Shown piece by piece: positions 1 through 8,577 of a DNA stretch of 61,511 nucleotides. The number at the start of each line of letters is the position of its first letter. The stretch's first letter is position 1. The translations under genes were made by a program, and so were the position numbers. Below the pieces are notes generated by a model that had not been told where the DNA came from, did no database searches, and saw only the letters and a program-made list of their open reading frames with translations. This stretch comes from SBAX01 sp964646605 (GTDB lineage: Bacteria; Planctomycetota; Phycisphaerae; UBA1845). The stretch lies in assembly GCA_964646605.1 (NCBI GenBank), contig CAZYEX010000019.1:1-61511 (forward strand), written 5' to 3'.

Positions 1-1
1 C

Positions 2-949
2 TTCAGCGAAGTCCGCGGGCAGGAGCACGTCAAGCGGGCGATGATTATCGCCGCGTGCGGCGGGCATAACGTGCTGCTCATCGGTCCGCCGGGTTCGGGA
101 AAGACCATGCTGGCCAAGCGCCTGCCGACGATCCTTCCGCCGCTCACGTTGGAGGAGTCGCTGGAGACGACGCGGATTCACTCAGTATCCGGCGAGTTGC
201 CGGTGGGCACGGCGCTTCTGGCCGGGCGTCCGGTGCGTTCGCCGCATCATTCCGCGAGCACTCCGGCGCTGGTGGGCGGGGGCTCGGTTCCCCAGGCCGG
301 GGAGGTGTCCTTGGCCCATTTCGGGGTGCTGTTTCTCGATGAGTTTCCGGAATTCGCCCGTGCCACGTTGGAGGCACTTCGCCAACCGCTGGAGGACGGG
401 CGGGTGACGATCGCCCGTGCCAACAGCACGGTGAGCTTCCCGGCGCGCTTCACGCTGGTGGCGGCCATGAACCCTTGTCCTTGCGGATACCTGACCGAAC
501 CGCGGAAGAAGTGTACCTGCACGCCGCAGCAGATCGAGAAGTATTTGTCGCGGATCAGCGGCCCCTTGCTGGACCGCATCGACCTGCACGTGGAGGTTCC
601 GGGCGTGCCCTTTTCGACCCTGCGGAGTCAACAAGATGGCACTCCGTCGAGCGTCATGCGCGAGCAGGTGCTCGCGGCGCGGGAGCGGCAGTCGCGGCGT
701 TTTGGCGGCGATCCGATGATGGTCAACGGGCGCATGCCCGGCAAGATGCTGCGCGAGTTCTGCAAACTCGACGACGCGGGCGAAGGCGTCTTGCGGCAGT
801 CGATGACCGAGCTGGGGCTCTCCGCCCGGGCCCACGACAAGGTTTTGCGCGTGGCCCGCACCATCGCCGACCTGGCGGAGCGCGAGAGCATCCGTGCCGA
901 GGACGTCCTGGAAGCCGTGCATTATCGCCGGTTGGACCGGCAGTTGTAG
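2..949 (+). CDS. comM: ComM/YifB-type Mg-chelatase-like AAA+ ATPase, 5'-truncated by window edge
   Basis: The frame is open to the left edge: bases 2-40 already encode family sequence (FSEVRGQEHVKRA), so the first ATG at 41 is internal and the true start lies outside the window. Walker A GPPGSGKT, Walker B FLDEFPEF, the CPCGY and CTCTPQQIEKY segments and the SGPLLDRIDLHVEVP sensor region are all in the ComM order, followed by the C-terminal Mg-chelatase domain ending HYRRLDRQL. About 315 of the roughly 500 residues usual in this family are present. In naturally competent bacteria ComM is a hexameric helicase promoting branch migration of incoming DNA; in others its role is less clear. Family assignment is firm; function in this organism is inferred. 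Confidence 0.93.
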   Translation, partial: FSEVRGQEHVKRAMIIAACGGHNVLLIGPPGSGKTMLAKRLPTILPPLTLEESLETTRIHSVSGELPVGTALLAGRPVRSPHHSASTPALVGGGSVPQAGEVSLAHFGVLFLDEFPEFARATLEALRQPLEDGRVTIARANSTVSFPARFTLVAAMNPCPCGYLTEPRKKCTCTPQQIEKYLSRISGPLLDRIDLHVEVPGVPFSTLRSQQDGTPSSVMREQVLAARERQSRRFGGDPMMVNGRMPGKMLREFCKLDDAGEGVLRQSMTELGLSARAHDKVLRVARTIADLAERESIRAEDVLEAVHYRRLDRQL

Positions 950-990
950 GGCGGGGTGAGGATCACGGGCGATCGACGGTGCGGCGATCC

Positions 991-1209
991 TTAAGGATTC
1001 CCGGCGGACTCCTGTCGCGCCGACGGCAGCGGCAGCTTGGCCGCTTTCATGTTGAATTCCCGGCGGACGGCCTCGCCGATCCGCCGAGCGCGTTCGGCCA
1101 ACCGTGCCACGTCGTGGCCTACTTCGGCATCGATAGCCTCACGAATCGCGCGGACCTCATCGACAACGGACTCTCCGAGTTCCGAACTGGACGGCATTGG
1201 TTCGATCAT
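991..1209 (-). CDS. Small hypothetical protein, probable antitoxin of the adjacent PIN toxin
   Basis: This 72-residue, charged, mostly helical protein (ELGESVVDEVRAIREAIDAE) has no motif I recognise. Its ATG at 1209 overlaps the stop of the upstream PIN-domain gene by four bases (1206-1209), which suggests translational coupling. A small gene coupled to a PIN toxin is most simply read as the antitoxin, although here the toxin comes first, the reverse of the usual vapBC order. Similar small partners of PIN genes are common and poorly conserved. The assignment rests on context alone. Confidence 0.6.
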   Translation of the reverse strand: MIEPMPSSSELGESVVDEVRAIREAIDAEVGHDVARLAERARRIGEAVRREFNMKAAKLPLPSARQESAGNP

Positions 1210-1679
1210 CGTTCCATCTCCTGCAAATCATCCGGGCGAAGAATCCTCGGCGGGAGGTAGCCCTGTTCCAAGCAAACCGCGTTCAAATGCAGTACCTTGT
1301 TGGGGTTGGCAAGGTGCCGGACGTTCCAGGTCAGCATGTAATCCATGGCCGCCACGACCGCAACGGCCACATGCAGCGCGTCACCCGCTATCGGACGGGG
1401 CATCAACTTTCGCTCGACCAACTGCGTTGCGAACCGCGCCATCGCATCGGTTACCGGAATAACGGAAACGGCTTGAACGAATCGTAAGGCCTCCGCTCGT
1501 CTGGGATAACGCGGGTCAGACAGCTCGCCGAGGACCTCGTCCGAAACGAACAGATCGTGTCCGCGCGCCTCCTTCGTCCACCACAGTAAACTCGCCTCGC
1601 GCTCGTAGGAGCTGCGGAGAGTCGCACGCGTGCTCACGCAAGCACTGACAAAGCTCGTCTCCAAGTAAACTCGCGGCAC
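1206..1679 (-). CDS. PIN-domain protein, VapC-like toxin
   Basis: The 157-residue protein starts VYLETSFVSACVS, the first strand and acidic motif of PIN nucleases, with Glu where Asp is more usual. It continues with FVSDEVLGELSD (second acidic site) and GDALHVAVAVVAAMDYMLTWN followed by RHLANPNK, the C-terminal acidic helix and TWN motif of a PIN subfamily. PIN toxins are Mg-dependent RNases that cut tRNA, rRNA or mRNA. The start is GTG at 1679 with no obvious Shine-Dalgarno sequence; a 12-bp palindrome abuts it. The next gene overlaps the stop by 4 bp and is the probable antitoxin. The PIN fold is confident; the RNA target is unknown. Confidence 0.82.
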   Translation of the reverse strand: MPRVYLETSFVSACVSTRATLRSSYEREASLLWWTKEARGHDLFVSDEVLGELSDPRYPRRAEALRFVQAVSVIPVTDAMARFATQLVERKLMPRPIAGDALHVAVAVVAAMDYMLTWNVRHLANPNKVLHLNAVCLEQGYLPPRILRPDDLQEMER

Positions 1680-1691
1680 ACACTCGAGTGT
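1680..1691. promoter_or_regulatory. Perfect 12-bp palindrome touching the PIN toxin start (possible operator)
   Basis: ACACTCGAGTGT is a perfect palindrome immediately upstream of the GTG start of the PIN gene. Toxin-antitoxin operons are usually autoregulated by complexes binding palindromes at this place. A 12-bp palindrome is expected about fifteen times by chance in 61 kb, so position is the only argument. Confidence 0.3.
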
Positions 1692-2145
1692 AGCTTATCG
1701 GGCGAGCTGATGGAAGGTCCTCTCGCTGTAGCTCGCGTTCCGGTGGCGCGGAGATGAGACTTGAGATTGAAGGGAATCACCGGTCCCGGCCCTCCGTGGG
1801 GGCTGTTGTACGGCAGAGTTCCGCGACAGATCAAGTCCAGGCCGCATGGACCGGACCAAGGCCTCAGAATCGGTCGATCCGGGCGACGTTTTCGGCGGGT
1901 TTGACGGTATTACGGCCCGCGTAGGGGCGATAAGCGGTTCGGATTGACTTGATTCCTACGGTCGGGGGCGGTTAGAATCTTTATCCCCCTGGGGCCTGGG
2001 GCCGGGGACCGAAAGAGTCAAACCCGCTCGCCGCTTGAACGTTGGGGGCCGGGTGTGGGCACGTCCGTCGCCGGGAGGTAACAAAGGGTGGCGTCCGCGT
2101 GAGGGATTCCTCGGCGATCCGTTAATGAAGAGGGGGTTCGGGCCA
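1692..2145. other. Intergenic region upstream of the multihaem-TPR cytochrome
   Basis: No convincing gene is seen here. The region separates the leftward PIN pair from the rightward cytochrome gene and so should hold promoters for both. A candidate rightward promoter lies at 1949-1978. The open frame runs upstream to a TTG at 2035, but codons there (Arg/Gly/Pro-rich) do not look like protein. Confidence 0.5.
1949..1978 (+). promoter_or_regulatory. Candidate sigma-70 promoter for the cytochrome-TPR gene
   Basis: A TTGATT -35 box (1949-1954) is followed after 18 bases by a TAGAAT -10 box (1973-1978). The predicted leader to the ATG at 2146 is about 160 bases. Found by eye; the boxes are near consensus but the leader is long. 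Confidence 0.4.
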
Positions 2146-5124
2146 ATGCTTCGACAAATTCCAACCGAGGAACCGCGCCGAGCCAAGAGTCTGCTCAGCG
2201 GCGTGCAGCGCGGGTGGTTGACTTTCGCACTTCTGCTGGCGACGCTGCTGCTGGCCAACACGGTCTACCTTCTGGTCAATCGGGTGGCGTCGTTCCTTCT
2301 TCCGGGGGGGACGGCGGAGCGGTTTGCCGACGGCACATACACCATCTCCAAACTTTTCCAAGTCATGGTCCTTTCGCACACCGGGCTGGGCTTCGTGGTG
2401 GTGGGGCTTCTGGCGGTGTTCGCACTTTGGCATCTACCGCGCGTCTGGAAGCGACATCGGCGTCAAACGGTGGTGAGCGGGCTGCTGTTCGTAAGCTCGG
2501 GTTTGGTGTTGGCCGTCACGGGTCCTTTCATCATGCAGGCGGCCGCTTCGCGCGATCACGCATGGGTGTGGTGGGCGCACCTGGCGGCGGCGGGGGTGGT
2601 GCCGATCGCCTATGTGACCCATCGCCTGGTGTCGTACGTTCCCCTCCAAGGGGCGTCGCTGCTTCGCTATGGGAGCGTCGTGGCGGTCATGGTGCTGGGG
2701 ATGCTCGGCGGACACGCGATGAGCCAGCGCGGTTCGGCGAAAACGCCCGAAGCGGAAAAGGCGGAATTGGCGGGCAGCTACACGGGGCCGGGGTCGAAGA
2801 TGCGACTGGTGGCGGACTATGTCGAAGGACGGTACGTCCCGCCCGGGTTGGTTCCGCCGTCCAGCCCGTTCTTCCCCAGCGCCGCGACGACCACGACCGG
2901 GGGATATCTACCCGAGCGGATCATTACCCGCGGGGATGTTTCCACGCCGGAACGTTTGGCGGCGGATTTGGACACCATCGGGTTTGCGGTGAACGAGAAG
3001 ATCGGGGCGGAAACGTGTGAGCGCTGCCATGCGGACATCGTGGAGCAGTGGTCGCGCTCCGCTCATCGCTTCGCGTCGTTCAACAACCCCTTCTACGAAG
3101 CCACGATCAACGACATGCGGTTGAAGGCGTTGTCGCCCACCGACGGGGTGGGGAAGCACGTCGGTCACTTCCCGCACTGGTCGGACCGCACGGCGAAGAT
3201 CAAGAGCAAATGGTGTTCGGGTTGCCACGATCCGGCGGTGATGCTGGCCGGGCAGATGACGGAGGAGATCGACCGCCGCAGTCCGCAGGCCCAGGCGGGG
3301 CTCACCTGCCTGGCGTGCCATGCCATCGACAAGATTCACAATACCACGGGCAACGGCAGTTACAACGTCGCCGACGAGCACGAGGATCCCTATCTGTTCG
3401 CCGAGGCGGACACGGGGACGCCGGCGGCGTACCTGCACGACACGGCGATCAAGGCCAAGCCCGAGGCCCATAAGAAGCAGATGCTGCAACCGTTCTTCCG
3501 CACCAGCGAGTTCTGCTCGGCGTGTCACAAAGTCAGCCTGCCCGAGGCGGTGAATGACTACCGCTGGTTCCGAGGACAGAACGAGTACGACAATTGGCAT
3601 GACAGCGGTGTGGCACACAACGCCTCGCGGACGTTCTATCTTCCGCCCGCCAAGCGGGTCTGCCAGGAGTGTCACATGCCCCTGGAGCCGGTGGTGCTCG
3701 GGGACTTGGCGGCCAAGAAGGGCATGGTCAAGTCGCACCGCTTCCTGGCGGTGAACACGGCCCTGCCCTTTGTGCGCGGGGATACCGAGACCATCGCACG
3801 AATCGAGAAGTTTCTGCACGAGGATCGCCTGCGGATCGACGTTTTCGCTCTGGTGCGAGAGGGTGAGGGCGAAGCCCAGGGGACGGTCTATGCCCTGGAC
3901 AAGACTCAGCCGCCGCTCGTGGCGGGCGAGAAGCTGACCTTTGACGTCGTGGTGCGGAACAAAGACGTGGGCCATACTTTCCCCGGCGGGACCAACGACT
4001 CGAACGAGGGTTGGATCGAGTTCACGGTGTTGGATTCGCAGGATCGGATCGTGGTGCAGAGTGGGAAGGTGGGCGACGACGGATACGTGGACCCGGCGGC
4101 GCATTACTTTCGGGCGTTGGTGGTGGACCGGGAGAGCGATCCGATTCGGCGGCGCAATGCACAGGACATGTATGCCGCCGTCTACATGAACGTGATCGGT
4201 CCAGGGACGGCGCAGACGGTTCACTACGGCGTACACGTTCCCCCGGATCTGGCGGGGCAGAACTTGAAAATCCGCGCCCGTCTGCTGTGGCGGAAGTTCG
4301 ATCGCGGATACACGGAGTTCGCTTTTTCGACCAATCGACAGGGATTCAAGCGCTTCGAGAAGTGTCCGGATTTGCCGATCACGGAGATTTGCCGGGCGGA
4401 GGTCGTGCTTGCGGTCTCGGCGGATGCGGCGCTTTCCGCTCGGGCGGTCGATCCGGCAGCGATGGCTGGGGATTGGATGAAGTTCAACGATTACGGGATC
4501 GGTCTGCTTCTGCAAGGGGATACGAAGGGTGCGGAGAAGGCGTTCAGGGAAGTGGCTCGGTGGGTTCCCAGCCGGATCGACGGTCCGCGGAACCTGGCGC
4601 GGGTGGCGCTGACCGACGGCGATCTGTCGGCGGCGTATGAGCACTTGCTGCGCTGCGAGGAGATTGCGGCCAACGATCCGCAGACGGCGTGGTTGTGGGG
4701 AGTTTTGTTGCAGGAGGACGGGCGCTACATCGAGGCCGCCAGTGCGTACAAGCGAGTGTTGCAGCGGTTCCCGGAGGATCGGGCGACGTGGCGGAACCTG
4801 GGACGCACGTATTACCTGGCGGGCAAGTACGAGGAGGCGATCGAACCGCTCAACGAAGTTCTGCGGATCGACCCCGAGGATCGCGTGGCCCATTATCACG
4901 TGATGTTGTCGGCGCGGGCGCTGGGTCGGACGGAGCTCGCCGAGGCCGCGGAGGAGGCCTACGTTCGCTACAAGATCGACGAGTCGGCGGCGGAGGTGAC
5001 CCAGGCCTACCGCCTGCGGAATCCGCACGACAATTTGGAATCGCAAATGATCCATGTGCATGAACTAGAGCCGCGAACTTCCGACGCGAAAGTCGCTGAT
5101 GCAGTGCATTCGACGAGTGACTAG
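2146..5124 (+). CDS. Membrane-anchored pentahaem c-type cytochrome with C-terminal TPR repeats
   Basis: The start is taken as ATG 2146 because AGAGGGGG lies about ten bases upstream and it gives a short basic N-terminus followed by a hydrophobic helix (WLTFALLLATLLLANTVYLL); ATG 2125 and TTG 2035 are alternatives. The 992-residue product has about four N-terminal membrane helices, resembling a small cytochrome-b-like anchor, then five CxxCH haem sites (CERCH near residue 291, CSGCH, CLACH, CSACH, CQECH near 506) in a cytochrome c554-like layout. A beta-rich domain and several TPR units (about residues 770-970, e.g. NLGRTYYLAGKYEEAIEPLN) follow. The haems should lie on the periplasmic side. 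The next gene encodes a CRTAC1 protein. A role in respiratory electron transfer is likely; donor and acceptor are unknown. Confidence 0.87.
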   Translation: MLRQIPTEEPRRAKSLLSGVQRGWLTFALLLATLLLANTVYLLVNRVASFLLPGGTAERFADGTYTISKLFQVMVLSHTGLGFVVVGLLAVFALWHLPRVWKRHRRQTVVSGLLFVSSGLVLAVTGPFIMQAAASRDHAWVWWAHLAAAGVVPIAYVTHRLVSYVPLQGASLLRYGSVVAVMVLGMLGGHAMSQRGSAKTPEAEKAELAGSYTGPGSKMRLVADYVEGRYVPPGLVPPSSPFFPSAATTTTGGYLPERIITRGDVSTPERLAADLDTIGFAVNEKIGAETCERCHADIVEQWSRSAHRFASFNNPFYEATINDMRLKALSPTDGVGKHVGHFPHWSDRTAKIKSKWCSGCHDPAVMLAGQMTEEIDRRSPQAQAGLTCLACHAIDKIHNTTGNGSYNVADEHEDPYLFAEADTGTPAAYLHDTAIKAKPEAHKKQMLQPFFRTSEFCSACHKVSLPEAVNDYRWFRGQNEYDNWHDSGVAHNASRTFYLPPAKRVCQECHMPLEPVVLGDLAAKKGMVKSHRFLAVNTALPFVRGDTETIARIEKFLHEDRLRIDVFALVREGEGEAQGTVYALDKTQPPLVAGEKLTFDVVVRNKDVGHTFPGGTNDSNEGWIEFTVLDSQDRIVVQSGKVGDDGYVDPAAHYFRALVVDRESDPIRRRNAQDMYAAVYMNVIGPGTAQTVHYGVHVPPDLAGQNLKIRARLLWRKFDRGYTEFAFSTNRQGFKRFEKCPDLPITEICRAEVVLAVSADAALSARAVDPAAMAGDWMKFNDYGIGLLLQGDTKGAEKAFREVARWVPSRIDGPRNLARVALTDGDLSAAYEHLLRCEEIAANDPQTAWLWGVLLQEDGRYIEAASAYKRVLQRFPEDRATWRNLGRTYYLAGKYEEAIEPLNEVLRIDPEDRVAHYHVMLSARALGRTELAEAAEEAYVRYKIDESAAEVTQAYRLRNPHDNLESQMIHVHELEPRTSDAKVADAVHSTSD

Positions 5125-5298
5125 ATTGCCGATTTCCGATTTCCAATTGCCGATTGCCCCTCCCCCGCTCGCTCCGTCGCCAAGGGGGGGCGCGAGTAGG
5201 AGCGATCCTTCGCGCCTTCGTGCGCCCGTGCCTCGACGCCGCTCCCGCCTCGGTCGCGTCGTCGTTCGTGGCTTTTCTTCGAACTTTGAACTTCGAAC
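5125..5298. repeat. Spacer with word-like repeats (TTTCCGATTTCCAATTGCCGATT type)
   Basis: The 174-bp gap starts with near-tandem 7-8 base words (GATTTCCGATTTCC, AATTGCCGATTGCC) and ends with GAACTTTGAACTTCGAACTT, a 7-base tandem variant. The style matches the spacer at 33.8-34.3 kb. Such patterns are not coding and look like slippage-generated interspersed sequence. Confidence 0.55.
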
Positions 5299-7083
5299 TT
5301 GCTGTCCCTTCCAGTCGCGGCTCTGATCGTGTTCGCCGGCAGTTGCAAACGCGAAACCCCGCAACCCACGATCGCGTCCACGGAGTACATCCAACCCGAC
5401 ACGCCGCCGACCTACGCGGCTCCCAAAGGATCGGCGGAGGTGAGTCTGGGTTTCGCCGACATCACCGCCGCGGCGGGCATCCGCTACACGCACGTCAACG
5501 GGGCGTTCGGAGAGAAGTGGATGCCCGAGACGATGGGCGGGGGCGGGGGGTTCTTCGACCACGACGGCGACGGTTGGACGGACATCTTGCTGGTCAACAG
5601 CGGGTATTGGCCGGGGCATGAGGACGCCGCGAATCCGGCGCCCAGCCGCTTGTATCGCAACCGCCGCGACGGGACCTTCGAAGACGTGACGGAGGCGAGC
5701 GGGCTGTCGAAGGTGTCATGCTATGGCATGGGATTCGCGGCTGCGGATTACGACGGCGACGGCGACGATGACCTCTACTTGACCGCCGTGGGAAAGAACC
5801 GCCTGCTGCGCAACGACGCGGGCCAATGGACGGACGTGACCGACGCGGCAGCGGTGGGGTTCAGCGCGTGCCATGGCGAGGCCTCACCGTGGGAATGGTC
5901 CACCGGGGCGGCCTGGATCGACCACGACCGCGACGGCGATTTGGACCTTTTCGTTTGCAATTACGTGCGGTGGACCCCGCAGACGGACATCTGGTCCACG
6001 CTGGACGGCAAGACCAAGGCCTACTCCACGCCTCAACCCTATCAGGGGGCGACCAACGTCCTCTTTCGCAACAACGGCGAGGGCACGTTCACCGACGCGA
6101 GCAAGTTGGCGGGAGTCTTCAACCCGGAGGGAAAAAGTCTGGGCGTCATCGCCGACGATTTCAACGACGACGGATTCGCCGACCTGTTCGTCAGCAACGA
6201 CACGCAGCCCAACTTTCTCTACATCAACAACGGCGACGGCACGTTCACGGACCGGGCGCTGAGTGCCGGCGTGGGGTATGACGAAGCGGGTCTGACCCGC
6301 GCCGGAATGGGCGTGGGTGTGGCCGACCTCGACAACCGCGGGGTCAAATCCATCGCCATCGGAAACTTCAGCGGCGAACCGGTGTCGCTTTTTACACAGG
6401 TCGGCGTAGAAACCTTCGTCGATCGGGCCGGGGCGACGCGGTTGTCCAAACCGACGACCGCGAGCTTGACCTTCGGCGTACACTTTGCGGACTTTAATCT
6501 CGACGGCTTCGAGGATCTGATGCTCGCCAACGGGCACATCGAACCGGAAATCGAACGAGTGCGGGAGATGTGGCAGTTTGAGCAGTCGCCGCAGTTGTTC
6601 CTCAACAACCGCCGCGGGCAGTTCGTGGAGGTCACGGATCGAATGGGTGATTCGTTTGGGGGGCGGATCGTGGGGCGTGCCCTTTCAACCGCGGACATTG
6701 ACCACGACGGCGATCTGGACGTGTTGCTGACCGCCAACGCCGGGCCGGCCAAGCTCCTCCGGAACGACCGGACATCCGGCGGAAACGCGGTCCGCATACG
6801 CCTGCAAGGTTCGGGCCGCAACGGTCGCGCCATCGGCGCTACCCTCCGAGCCTACGTGGGCGATACGGTGCAAACCCGCTATCTCACCACCGGCGGATCG
6901 TACTTGAGTCAATCGGAACTGACCGCGACGTTCGGGCTGGCGGAAGAGACGAAAATCCCCCGCCTGACGGTCCGCTGGCCCGAGGGCGGAGACAGCGAAT
7001 TTGTCGATCTTGCGGCGGGGTTCTTGTATACGTTGGACCAGAAATCAGGGATCACGGCCCAAGAACCGTTTCAGTCTCCGTAG
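5299..7083 (+). CDS. CRTAC1-family secreted protein: FG-GAP/VCBS repeats plus ASPIC/UnbV domain
   Basis: The 594-residue product begins with a hydrophobic segment and a Cys (ALIVFAGSCKRE), probably a lipoprotein-type signal, though the lipobox is imperfect. At least six FG-GAP calcium loops follow (DHDGDGWTD, DYDGDGDDD, DHDRDGDLD, DFNDDGFAD, DFNLDGFED, DIDHDGDLD), forming a beta-propeller, and the C-terminus (GRAIGATLRAYVGDTVQTRY to VRWPEGGDSEF) is the ASPIC/UnbV domain. The start is uncertain: TTG 5299 is the first usable codon and no clear ribosome site is seen. It lies 174 bp behind the pentahaem-TPR gene, a pairing I recall as frequent in planctomycetes and acidobacteria. The biochemical function of the family is not established. 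Confidence 0.88.
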   Translation: MLSLPVAALIVFAGSCKRETPQPTIASTEYIQPDTPPTYAAPKGSAEVSLGFADITAAAGIRYTHVNGAFGEKWMPETMGGGGGFFDHDGDGWTDILLVNSGYWPGHEDAANPAPSRLYRNRRDGTFEDVTEASGLSKVSCYGMGFAAADYDGDGDDDLYLTAVGKNRLLRNDAGQWTDVTDAAAVGFSACHGEASPWEWSTGAAWIDHDRDGDLDLFVCNYVRWTPQTDIWSTLDGKTKAYSTPQPYQGATNVLFRNNGEGTFTDASKLAGVFNPEGKSLGVIADDFNDDGFADLFVSNDTQPNFLYINNGDGTFTDRALSAGVGYDEAGLTRAGMGVGVADLDNRGVKSIAIGNFSGEPVSLFTQVGVETFVDRAGATRLSKPTTASLTFGVHFADFNLDGFEDLMLANGHIEPEIERVREMWQFEQSPQLFLNNRRGQFVEVTDRMGDSFGGRIVGRALSTADIDHDGDLDVLLTANAGPAKLLRNDRTSGGNAVRIRLQGSGRNGRAIGATLRAYVGDTVQTRYLTTGGSYLSQSELTATFGLAEETKIPRLTVRWPEGGDSEFVDLAAGFLYTLDQKSGITAQEPFQSP

Positions 7084-7192
7084 AGCGGTTCTCGAAGCGG
7101 ACGCCGCCTCCAAACCGTCCGACGGGACCTCTTGTAAACTTCACGCGGTTGATGTTATCATCGTCAAGACGCTCAGGAGAATCACGAAGCCC

Positions 7193-7525
7193 ATGCGACG
7201 AGGAACGATCAGCCACATCGACGCACAGCCGGGTGTCTGCGGCGGCAGACCGCGGATTGCGGGACACCGCGTTCGCGTGCAAGACATCGTCACTTGGCAC
7301 GAATCTCTCGGACTATCTCCGGATGAGATCGTTTCGAACCACCCCGGGTTGACGCTGGGCGACGTCTACGCGGCCTTGGCGTACTATCATGACCATCACG
7401 AAGAGATCCGGCGGGACCTAGCCGGCGATTCGCAGATCGTCTCGGAGGCGCAACAAACCCATCCCGGCAAACTCTTACGCAAACTGATCGCCCGCGATGA
7501 CGCGAACGGTCCGCTTTCATCTTGA
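7193..7525 (+). CDS. DUF433-family protein, probable antitoxin
   Basis: ATG 7193 is chosen, with AGGAG at 7175-7179 somewhat far upstream; it gives 110 residues. The core (GVCGGRPRIAGHRVRVQDIV, then LSPDEIVSNHPGLTLGDVYAALAYYHDH) is the DUF433 winged-helix fold, typical of antitoxins paired with PIN-like DUF5615 toxins. The following gene starts 29 bases before this one ends and is exactly such a partner. It probably binds DNA and neutralises the toxin. The family call is strong; toxin-antitoxin function is inferred. Confidence 0.85.
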   Translation: MRRGTISHIDAQPGVCGGRPRIAGHRVRVQDIVTWHESLGLSPDEIVSNHPGLTLGDVYAALAYYHDHHEEIRRDLAGDSQIVSEAQQTHPGKLLRKLIARDDANGPLSS

Positions 7526-7829
7526 CGAGCACATTCCCCACGCGGTCGCCGAGGGGCTGCGGCGTCGGGGTGTGGACGTGACCACCACTGTCGAAGCCGA
7601 TCTTTGTTCCGCATCGGATGAACGGCAACTTGCCTTCGCACGAACGCACGGGCGCGTTTTGGTCACGTCGGATGCCGACTTCTTACGGCTCCATGCGGCT
7701 GGCGTTGCCCATGCCGGGATCGGTTACTGCCTTCCCGAACGGTCGGTAGGTGATCTGTTGCGACTGCTCCTGGTCTTTGGCGAACAATTGTCCGACGTGG
7801 AAATGAGGAACCATCTTGAGTTTTTGTAA
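7497..7829 (+). CDS. DUF5615/Mut7-C-like PIN-fold protein, probable toxin
   Basis: The 110-residue protein has the signature RFHLDEHIPHAVAEGLRRRG near the N-terminus and VLVTSDADFLRLH in the middle, the acidic sites of the DUF5615 PIN-like group. It overlaps the DUF433 gene by 29 bp, the common two-gene arrangement. A nuclease activity is expected from the fold but has rarely been shown. ATG 7497 is the natural start because it places the LDEH motif at residues 9-12. Confidence 0.85.
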   Translation: MTRTVRFHLDEHIPHAVAEGLRRRGVDVTTTVEADLCSASDERQLAFARTHGRVLVTSDADFLRLHAAGVAHAGIGYCLPERSVGDLLRLLLVFGEQLSDVEMRNHLEFL

Positions 7830-7858
7830 CCATGACGCCCACTGGGGGGCCGCCTTTG

Positions 7859-7886
7859 TTGATTTCGACCCGCGGAACGGTAGGAT
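7859..7886 (+). promoter_or_regulatory. Candidate promoter for panD
   Basis: TTGATT (7859-7864), a 16-base spacer and TAGGAT (7881-7886) lie about 100 bases before the panD start. Seen by eye only. Confidence 0.35.
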
Positions 7887-7984
7887 AAGGACGGCGGTAC
7901 GGCTGAACGTGTGGGACCGACTTTCGGTCCAGTGGATCCGAGCGCGTTGAGGCGCGCTGACCGTCTTTCGAGGAGGTATCAAAC

Positions 7985-8392
7985 ATGAAAATCGAAGTCC
8001 TTCGGGCCAAACTGCATCGGGCGTGCATCACCCAGGCCGACGTCGACTATGAAGGCAGTCTGGGCATCGACATCGAGTTGATGGAGGCCGTCGGGCTCTA
8101 TCCCTACGAAAAGGTGTTGGTGGGCAACATCAACAACGGCAGCCGCCTGGAGACCTACGCCATTGCCGAGCCCTTCGGGTCGCGGCGCATGGTGCTCAAC
8201 GGGGCCGCCGCCCGCTTGGGTTCGGTCGGCGATCGGATCATCGTCATGTCATACTGCTGGCTCGATGAAGCCATCGTGCGGGAGGGCAAGCACCGCCCGC
8301 GGATCCTACGGCTGGACGAACACAACGAACCGATCCGACGAATCCCCTCCGCGCCCACCACCGAGGAAATCGCCTCCATGCTGGAAGGATAG
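7985..8392 (+). CDS. panD: Aspartate 1-decarboxylase proenzyme
   Basis: PanD decarboxylates L-aspartate to beta-alanine for pantothenate and coenzyme A synthesis in the cytoplasm. The 135-residue product matches the family along its length: MKIEVLRAKLHRACITQADV, the self-cleavage site YEGS with Ser25 (which becomes the pyruvoyl group), the segment ending YEKVLVGNINNGSRLETYAI, and NGAAARLGSVGDRIIVMSY. AGGAGGT lies just before the ATG at good spacing. No other pantothenate gene is nearby. Assignment is secure. Confidence 0.97.
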   Translation: MKIEVLRAKLHRACITQADVDYEGSLGIDIELMEAVGLYPYEKVLVGNINNGSRLETYAIAEPFGSRRMVLNGAAARLGSVGDRIIVMSYCWLDEAIVREGKHRPRILRLDEHNEPIRRIPSAPTTEEIASMLEG

Positions 8393-8577
8393 GTCGGGAG
8401 TGTAAGGGGCGGCGATGGTAAGGCTGCCGGCGCCCTCAGACCTCAGACGGTCCATCCGGAATCTTCTTGCCTTGGGCGGTCGCGGACGGTACCCTGGCCT
8501 TTGGCTCGCGCGTCCGTTGCCCCTCAGCCACGGGTCAACGCAGGTCGATCGGCGTGCGATGAGTTGGAGGGTGGAGC

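Noticed and set aside
2908..5061. 717-codon minus-strand frame opposite the cytochrome-TPR gene
   Set aside because: The plus strand encodes five haem motifs and TPRs; the minus frame is an Arg/His-rich shadow of high-GC codons.
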